This document shows, in pieces, positions 56,063 through 64,000 of a DNA stretch of 64,000 nt. Source of the DNA: Panorpa germanica (Eukaryota; Arthropoda; Insecta; Mecoptera; Panorpidae); NCBI GenBank assembly GCA_963678705.1, contig OY783203.1, positions 1,736,001-1,800,000 on the forward strand, written 5' to 3'. The position numbers were made by a program, and so were the translations under genes. Under the pieces are notes generated by a model. It was not told the DNA's origin and ran no database searches. It saw only the letters and a program-made list of their open reading frames with translations. Within the stretch, counting starts at the first letter, position 1. Each line of letters starts with the position of its first letter.

Positions 56063-58386
56063 TTTTAGAAATGAACTCTCTTCATAATTTTGTCAACAAT
56101 CTGTCCATTCCTTTTTACAGTTTGGCGATATGTTTGATACGCAGGAACAGTCCGAAACAAATTAATTGCGAATGCGAGTATTAATTTGGCACCTCCCCGC
56201 ATCATATTTTAAAGACTTTCCGTATTCTATCGTTTATTCGTTTAGCAGTTTTGCGCCCTAATTTTAGTGCCCGATGCAATGGCATCTGTTTGAAATGACC
56301 CTTTACAAACCATATTATTTCATACAAAATTCATGACGACTTCAGATAAATAGAAACGAACATTTAGCAAAGTCGATTTCATATGGAATTTGTTTTAAAT
56401 TCACTATTGATTCATCAAGGAATCTTCAAAATTAATTCTGGATAATCTTCGACCTCGTGACTTTGTGGTTACTGTCATTAATAATTAGTGGAACGTCTAA
56501 ATCACGGCTTGGTAAAAAAATGTGTAATGTTTATGCGCAACCAAATATATATTTTTTTCAATGAGGACTTAAAATCCATTAATGTTTCCCGCGGTATTAA
56601 ATAATAAATAGCTCCCGCAGGAATTGCCAATAAAACACCTACTAGCTACCGCAGCATTGTTAAATACACTTTGATATTTTCCTGAGATGAACCATGAAAT
56701 AGAATTACTGACATAACACTTTTAATTACATTTAATTTGTATTGTAATTTGTCTTATGTCATCTGCGTGGTGACTACTTGTAGTGGTGTTGGTGGTGGTG
56801 GTGGTGATTCCGATCAATCCCACAGTTCTGCATATGTACGTCGTACGTACCGTAGTATGCCTGGTGCTCTGTGTCTAGTTCCTAGTGCCCTGTGACCACA
56901 TTCACCGGGATAACTGTACGAATAACAGAGCCTTGTGAATCCACCAGACTCTGCAATGCAGTCGTTCGTTTGTTGGGAATGGTGCGCTCGCAGAACCAGC
57001 TTTGGTATATAGTTTCTCTTCCCTATAATATTACAGAATATAACCTATTCACAAAAACGAGAGAATCGTGTGATAACCGAGTAAAATACTTTAGAGACTT
57101 ACAGACTACAGAATATTCAGTATCATTGATACAGAAACGAAGTGGTCAAATAGTAATCTCTCTGTGATTCAGTATTAATCTAAACTTCTAAGAGACTACA
57201 TCTCAAGAACTTCTAATATTCACTACTAAATATAAAACCTTCTTCTTCGGAGCTTTCGAACTTGTGGTTATTTTAATAAAATAAAAAATAAATAAAAATT
57301 TACTAAAAAAAAAAAATTATTTTAAATAAATATAATCAATTTATCGCACAAATTATTAATTAGTGTTAACGTAACGATGTGACGCTTTTGATGATCTTAG
57401 ACGAATGTCTGTTAGAGAATATAGAGATAAAATAAATATATTTTATAAACATTTCAATAGATGCCTCTTCGGTTATCAGTGTTGCCTTAAAATGCAAAAC
57501 AAAAAATAGAGGAAACTGATCCACAATGAGCGAATCGATAAGCCCCAATGCGGTAAGTCTAATTATTACTCCTATAATGTATCGTATGTACTTATTTCAT
57601 GTTATTCTTAAACTTTGAATCATAATTTTAAGGGGTACCTTGTACCTTGTACCTTTACACTTTCAATTATTTAATTAAAACTCTAAATCAAATTTTTATA
57701 AAACAATGTAGTTATCATGAAGCTATAACGGAAGGTAGTTCGATTTTGTTCGTCTGTTTAGTTCTATATTGCTGTTCAAATTCTGGTTATAGTTAAAGGC
57801 AGTATACCCACAAAATACAGTTACGAGATACTAAGGTTTATCTAACGTAACAAAAATTACCTGTTATGTAAGCAAGTTTACCCAATACAAAAAGTTTTGA
57901 ACCTTATTTTTATCATCATTCATCATAAAACATCATAAGAATTATAGAATCTTTACAAGTCGAGTAATAAATACTTTTATAATTTACATAAATAGTTCAC
58001 AAGCAAAATTTATACTTGTCTAGATGTATAGATTAAAAATTATTAGGTTTCGTTTGAGTAAAATATTATATCGATATACGGTAACTAACATCCATGTCTA
58101 CCATTTCAATTCAAACCGTTTTTGGTTATTAGATTTGGTTATTCTGATTTGAAGTCTCTAGTGATCTTATGTTATAACGCTCTTACATTATTATAAATTA
58201 AGCTTTATGCACACTTGTAATAAGTTTCATAAGTGTCATCTTCTATCGTCCACAAAGCTTCTAAATCTCTATGATATTTTACATCTAAAACCGTTTACAA
58301 GGATTTTTTCTTTTATAATACGAATAATATAAATGATTCTTTCTGGACTCGATGTAATCGATGTACAGTTATTATTTAATGAACTA
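56063..58386. other. Noncoding DNA
   Basis: No gene is supported. A (ggt)n run lies at about 56783-56805. The 91-codon frame at 56892-57167 (+) has ordinary composition but no recognised domain or splice context. Strongly AT-rich sequence runs at 57270-57360. Confidence 0.4.
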
Positions 58387-58606
58387 TAGTTTAAATTACG
58401 AGAGTTCGCCGGTGACTCAGGTTAGTTAAAGCAGGTTGTGCCGTATATATCTGCGATACAATAAAAAATCCCTTTGTCACACATTTTTTTGTAATGTATA
58501 TTGTAAGTAATAAGAAAAGTTCACCATCGTATCACTATTTATGCGGCTCTTATAAACTCTTTCAGGCATAAGTCACCGCCGAACTCTCGCAATTTTGAGA
58601 AATTAG
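58387..58606. mobile_element. MITE family D, two-ended copy
   Basis: The left end aattacgagagttcgccggt, then gact, and the right end read inverted, aattgcgagagttcggcggt then gactta, give about 24 bp terminal inverted repeats with two mismatches. The right half matches 40535-40665. The 220 bp interior is noncoding. Target duplications are not clear, so the superfamily is open. Confidence 0.75.
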
Positions 58607-61349
58607 TTTATTTGACTTAATAAAACATATCGTTCCTGAAAAACGATTCTCAAAGCAGTAAGATAAACTCACTTTCTGGAACCCGAAATTGCATAATATT
58701 TTTGTCACATAACATAGAAGTTTGAAAGTACCGATTTGGATACGTCTGCTTTGTAAATAAGATACGACTTTTCACCGCTTAAATCTAAATACGGATTTAC
58801 TTAAATATTTAGCACATCTTTTGATTTTCTTGTTGGTACGTTATCTGTAAGACGGGCTTAAACCTAGCAATAAGCTCCTAAGGGAATTCATATCTATAGC
58901 AACCACCTAAGAAAGAGAATAATACGGAGTATAAAGATACACAGAGAATTTCACCACGGCAAGTCTTGAAAGATTAAGTTAGTTTGTCGTACTATACGCC
59001 CCATACGGATAATATTACAAATTTGTGTATAATTGTAAAGGATAACATTATCTAATAGGAAGAAACGATTGTCGTTAAATAAAATAAAATAATAAATAAA
59101 AAATAACGCTTAGCTCTTTTTTGTACGTCTTTTATTAACATTGGCACCAGCTTATTTGAGAGTGTTAAAAAAAGCTAACCCATAATAATAGAAAACCATC
59201 TCCCCCAGTGAAAAGATCTTTTGTGGTTGTCGTGTTTCGGATATAATCGCTGCTTTTTATGTTTGTAGAGAAAATATTTAAATACTTGTATAGGAGTATT
59301 TCAAAATTTATGAGAGTTTGTTTCCAATAATAACTTTAATTTAACCCATTCACATCTATCGCAAAAGAAAATAAGTTTAGACTAATTAGTACACAAATAT
59401 GGCGTTAAAACTTATTAGGCAACGGTGTGGTGTTGAGACAACTCTGTATTAAATATCATTTCCATTCACTGCTTTAATTTAATTTTGTATTTTATATTTA
59501 ATTTAAATTGTTTAGCATATGGCAATACGCGTAGTCATTCACAGTACCATTTTTAATTTAATTTATTTTTTAAGTTTTCTTAGTTTTTTTAGAACCTTAC
59601 AAGGTTCAATGTTTTAAAAAATGTGACAATCGGTCAAAATGCAGTAGGATTTATATTTAAAAGAAGTTTAATGTCAGTTTGTCAAAAATAAAGAAAGAAA
59701 AACAATTTCTATTACTAATTGTTATTAAAAACAGCAATTTTAATTATTTCACATTCAATTTTGTCCAACTGTCGAATTGTCAAAATTTATATTACTAAAG
59801 ACGCGCGCACCAACTAAATTAACTAAACTCAAATTAAAACACGAATATCACTAGAAATGCCTATTCTGAAAATCTAAAATCTAGATTAAAATATTAGATA
59901 AAAAACAGTAAATTAAATATCGAAACAGTGAGTGGGAATGAGGCTTTACTGTCTTACTTAACTATAGAGAGCTCGATTTACGAACCTAGTTCAGTCGTAT
60001 GCCGAGGGCTACCTGTATTATAATGTACAATATATTATTTTAATACTAAATTCTTAGTAGTCTTATTTTCAGTAGTAGCATTACAATTTTTTATTGTAAT
60101 TAATTAAATTAACCAAATTGATGTTAGGTTAGCAATGAAGATCATTTATCGAATATAAAATATTATTTATGAGATAAAATGTACGGTAACATCAGTGGAA
60201 TAAAGCAAACCACGACAAAGAGAGGAAAAAATAATCTACTTATCATAATATCGTTGATAAAATGCTCCGTCTTTTTATAAAGCTGATAAACTGATAAACA
60301 AAACACTTCAATACCAAGAAAACTCTAATTTAATACAATTATGCTTATAATGTATAGTATACCTATACGGGTATACATATGTAAGGTGAATATAGGAAGT
60401 CGCAAAGTTTTATATATACACACACATATATATAAAAGAAATAAGAAGATATACTCCTGTCAAACCATTTTCCTGGTAATGGTTTGATACTTTTCTTATT
60501 TTTTCTCAAGATCTGGTGGAGGCGCCCAAATATCTCCACAATCCCACACCTTCTTACTCCTACTTAAGAACACTCGTTTATAATCTGCTGATGTTTTTCT
60601 GGAGAGAAAACTTTTGAACTTTCTCTTTCTTATTCTTCTTGTTCTTGTTCTTCACATTCGTAATCTCGATTTCCCAGTCTAATAACTTCACTGTTTCCTA
60701 CTTTATGTAATCACTGAAGTGGATTTGATTTATTGCTTATAATTTTTTATTTGAACCAATAAATCTAAAAGAAAGAAACACTTCAAATAATCTAATTTTC
60801 TGGTATAATACGAAAGTTATATAAAAAGTTTTCTTCAGGTAATTTGAAGGTAGCGAATGGCATCGATTCATTTAAATGTATCTGTTAAATAAATTATGAG
60901 AAGTTTTAGTAAAATTATTTACCTAGGCGTACGCTAGATACAATACTATCTTCAGACAGACTTATCTCTCTCGTAGAAAGATTGAAACAACACCATTTAA
61001 TACTTCCAACAAACAGAGATAACGCTGACATAACTGTCTAAATACAGTTTTCGTAAGTGTCTTAATATATGAAGGCTAATGCAGCCTAATAATAGTATTC
61101 CTTCTAGTTTGCCCTCAGCCTTACTAGTACTATATTGTAGATTAGTATATTGTAGATTCAAATTATAAATGAGAAAAACATTTTAGCTATAAAATTCAAC
61201 TTCCACAATGTTCTATCTTATTTCTATCTTAAGTACTTAATCAATGTGTAAGGAAATTAGGTTTTTTAGAGTTTTTTTTAGATAACTACTCAATATTTTA
61301 CCACTTCTTAAACATTAGTTGAGCTAAATTTGATAAGGTTACTAAACTT
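58607..61349. other. AT-rich noncoding DNA
   Basis: No gene or recognised repeat. A mixed ta/ca microsatellite-like stretch lies at 60410-60440. Pyrimidine-rich sequence with ttcttcttgttcttg runs at about 60620-60650. Confidence 0.4.
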
Positions 61350-61575
61350 GATATTTAGCGCAACGAAGTTTCCAACAAAAACGAAAAACGAATTTTTAAC
61401 AATAGCATAATAGGGGATTTTATTGTGTCGTATTCTAAGGTATTTGTGTGTATGTATGTATTTCTCATGACGTCACCATCAATAGCATGCAACGTAATTG
61501 CCCAGTGACCAAGAAACACAGTCGCTCAAAACCAATTTCAAATCAGTTTTGTTACGGCCTAAGTGTTCGCACAAT
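61350..61575 (+). mobile_element. Harbinger-like MITE, internal fragment
   Basis: The block gaagtttccaacaaaaacga through ggggattttattgtgtcgta and cgctcaaaaccaatttcaaa matches the interior of the element at 22431. Both terminal repeats are missing. The 75-codon frame starting at 61448 is a by-product. Confidence 0.65.
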
Positions 61576-62507
61576 CTCAAGGTATTGTCCACATATAATA
61601 GATGAAACGGACACCATAAACACTGCAAACATAGCAGGAGGTCGTCGGCAACAGGACGCTAAATTAATAAAATAAATATAACTTAACGCATTCGACAATC
61701 TACCTCAGAGAGTACTTTAAAAATATTACATTAATTAATAAATAGCGTGTCATGATACGTCACAAGGGCAACCCTTGTAACCTACTTAACATAATAATCT
61801 CAACATGTTGATCGTTAAATGCAAATATTTTATGGTAAATATACAAAAACTTAATTTAAACTTTATTACATAAAAGTTATTTTAAATGATATTATTATTT
61901 GGTGACAGTCTGACATTTCACGCTTGCTGAGAATGTCCTAACGGTGACGATGGTGGTGGCTCTAAACACTCCTCAACGGGTTCTGGATCGGGATCGGGAT
62001 CGGGATAACAATGACATTGTTGACATAGTTTCCTGAAGTACTGGAGTCCCGTAAGGGACTTATGAGTGTTTGAGAAATAAGTTTAAAGGGAACAGCGTTA
62101 ATTAAATGTTGTATAACGGTAAAATAATGGTTGCTTATGCGGTATTCAAATTAATGTTACTCTATTACGACGAGATAATGGTAATAGATGGTACTCGAAA
62201 GAATTTCATTTAAATAAAGAGACAGCCGAAGCGGATGACTAAGACGGTACTAAGAACACCACTTATTTAAGTGGAATAAATTATGAAGACGAGAAGCACG
62301 TAAATCAAGGACGAAAATGTCCTACAGCCGCATTTAGTATTTTAATATCAATTCAAAAAGTTACACTAAATAAGCTAAAATGTGTTTCTAATTAAATAAA
62401 TTCCAGAAATTCTTTATCTACAGTCTACAGAAAAAAATTGAATCAAAATTAGAAGGACTCATGTACGAGTATAATATTATGAAATATTAAAAATCAAGAT
62501 GGACTTA
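61576..62507. other. Noncoding DNA
   Basis: No gene recognised. A (ggatc)n run of about four units lies at 61983-62006. Confidence 0.4.
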
Positions 62508-63282
62508 GGCCCTCCACATACGACTCGACTGATTGCATTCTATAGAATTTTTAACATAATAGGGAATTTTATTGTGTCGTATTTGTATGTATGTATGTAT
62601 TTAAATATTTTTGAATAGTGTTTGTGCATATCTCTGTTCATGATGTCACCATCAAAAGCATGCAACCAAGTATTCCCTACGATCGAGAAACAAAATCCCT
62701 CAAAACGTATTCAAAACCAGTTGTGTTTTCTCTCACTCGTATACAGGTTCGTTCTCTCACTAACAACACAGTTCCATTCTCATTTGGTTCGTGTAGATTT
62801 GGGCTAAGGTTTTGCAACCAGTAGCCCCGAATCTGCCCGAAATGAATCTGATTACAACTGTATACTGAACGAACGTGTATACGAGTGAGATAAAACACAT
62901 GGTACGAACGTAACTAAACTGATTTGAAACTGGTTTTGAGCATATATTCAGCGAGTTAATTTCTCGGTCGCAAGGGATTGTTGCTTTCATCAACAGATAT
63001 GTTTACGAATACTATTGAAAAATATTTAAATACATACATACAATCAAATATAACATAATAGAATCCCGTGTTTTGCTATTGTTAAAACTTCTATAGAGTC
63101 ACGATACACGGCTCGACATGGCTCGTGCTTGTTTTCGTTGAAAACTTCGTTTCGCGTTTAGTTTGCAATCAGCCGACTCGTGTGCCTTTCCTCGTGTTTT
63201 ATCTCACTCGCATACAAGTTCGATCTCTCACTAACAACAGTTAGCTAAGGTTTGCAACCAGTCGCCTCATGTGCGGAGGACC
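62508..63282. mobile_element. Composite Harbinger-like element with nested inverted copy
   Basis: The outer tips are ggccctccacatacgactcg and, read inverted from the right, ggtcctccgcacatgaggcg. They are flanked by TTA at 62505-62507 and 63283-63285, the 3 bp duplication expected of PIF/Harbinger elements. From 62508 to about 62840 the interior runs in the same direction as the 22431 copy. From about 62845 to 63187 the family appears inverted, ending with its own tip (gtttgcaatcagccgactcg). From 63195 the outer element resumes. So one copy seems inserted into another, or the element has folded back on itself. Four open frames over it are by-products. Confidence 0.75.
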
Positions 63283-63285
63283 TTA

Positions 63286-63372
63286 ATGAATTAAACTTTG
63301 ATACCAACCAAACCCAGAACATATATTGCACTGGTCTGGAAGTTGAACGTGAAGTAACAGCAGTCTGCCGTC
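63286..63372 (-). mobile_element. SINE fragment
   Basis: The block gaattaaactttgataccaa, then ccaaacccagaacatat and gcactggtctgg, matches the reverse SINE body-to-head junction. It ends in a degenerate head (aacagcagtctgccg). It starts right after the target duplication of the preceding element. Confidence 0.6.
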
Positions 63373-63479
63373 GCTATTGTAATATTATATTAATACTATT
63401 TTTAATATTGTGTTATTGTAGAATTAGAGAAATATTTGCTAAGTTTTGTTATTATTAGCGTCACCGCTATTTAGCAAAC

Positions 63480-63780
63480 TAGTTCGTTGTGTTGGCATGT
63501 AGATGGAGACGCTACGGCCGGCCAAACCGTCTCGTAGACAGAGTATGGTATGCAGGCAGCACGCTGCAGCGAATCGAACCTGAGAGCCTGCAGCAAATCC
63601 CGTTGTAAAATCGTAAACAAGTGATCGATTCCCGTGTCCATGCGGTCATGTTGCACAAGATATTCCGTATATTAGTGTGTCCTAAACTGTGTTGAAGTTA
63701 TCATCGTAACCACCCACCCCTCCGCCACCCGCACCTCGCGCTTCGTTAGCCGACGCCACGGCCGTCGTTATGCTGTAATA
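63480..63780. promoter_or_regulatory. CpG-rich stretch at the right edge, possible gene edge
   Basis: Compared with the AT-rich window this stretch is rich in G, C and CpG, for example gctacggccggccaaaccgt near 63512 and a C-rich run with cgccgacgcc-like blocks at 63710-63770. No frame with a recognised domain runs through it; the 61-codon minus-strand frame is unremarkable. It may be a promoter or untranslated exon of a gene beyond the window. Confidence 0.3.
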
Positions 63781-64000
63781 TCGTATATTTAACAAATGCT
63801 ACTCATTCATTAACTCTGACAATTGTAAATTGTTTAAAAGCGCCAACACGAAACGTGTTCAGGATATAAAATTATGCAAACTAAATGATTGCGATGGTTA
63901 CACATAGGAGAAGTATGCTGTGTGACAACATAATGTTGATAATTCTCGCGATGTCTGTTAGCACTAATGTCAGGGGCCCGCTAGAGGTTGTAATTACTGA

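Noticed and set aside
62618..62993. Four overlapping 61-77 codon frames
   Set aside because: They lie in the composite MITE, on both strands, with shared repeat-derived sequence.

Overview
The window looks like nuclear DNA of an insect, most likely a moth or butterfly. It is strongly AT-rich and gene-poor. Genes use GT..AG splice signals and AATAAA-type polyadenylation signals, with insect-type start contexts. The interspersed DNA is a tRNA-derived SINE family plus non-autonomous piggyBac-, Harbinger-, hAT- and mariner-like elements. The Lepidoptera assignment is inference; no species marker was found. There are no bacterial-type operons, rRNA genes, intact tRNA genes or CRISPR arrays.

Layout. 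At 977-1333 (+) lies one histidine-rich first coding exon with a clean splice donor; the rest of its gene was not found. From 1.4 to 10.5 kb the sequence is AT-rich with SINE pieces, one copy of a dispersed repeat pair and a G-quadruplex candidate. The most striking object is at 10.57-19.0 kb: about 57 copies of a 145-148 bp satellite, about 34 pointing one way and then about 23 pointing the other, making an 8.4 kb mirror-image array. From 19 to 26 kb come SINEs, including one complete copy with target-site duplications, and a Harbinger-like MITE. At 26.4-27.5 kb (-) is an intact single-exon BTB-BACK gene. At 30.66-31.8 kb (-) is an intact Y-box (cold-shock-domain) RNA-binding protein gene with a predicted 80 bp intron in its 5' leader, CCAAT boxes upstream and a GC-rich hairpin in its 3' UTR. 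From 32 to 64 kb no gene could be recognised. That half holds two copies of an 0.8 kb piggyBac-like element, three copies of an unnamed repeat, a near-perfect 97 bp fold-back element, other MITEs and SINE fragments. The last 0.5 kb becomes CpG-rich and may mark a gene edge.

Function. The two complete genes are separate units on the minus strand about 3 kb apart. One is a probable substrate adaptor or scaffold; the other is a general mRNA-packaging protein. Nothing suggests they work together. The best candidate for an undescribed system is the inverted satellite array, which if transcribed could fold into long double-stranded RNA. That is a hypothesis; only the array structure is seen directly.
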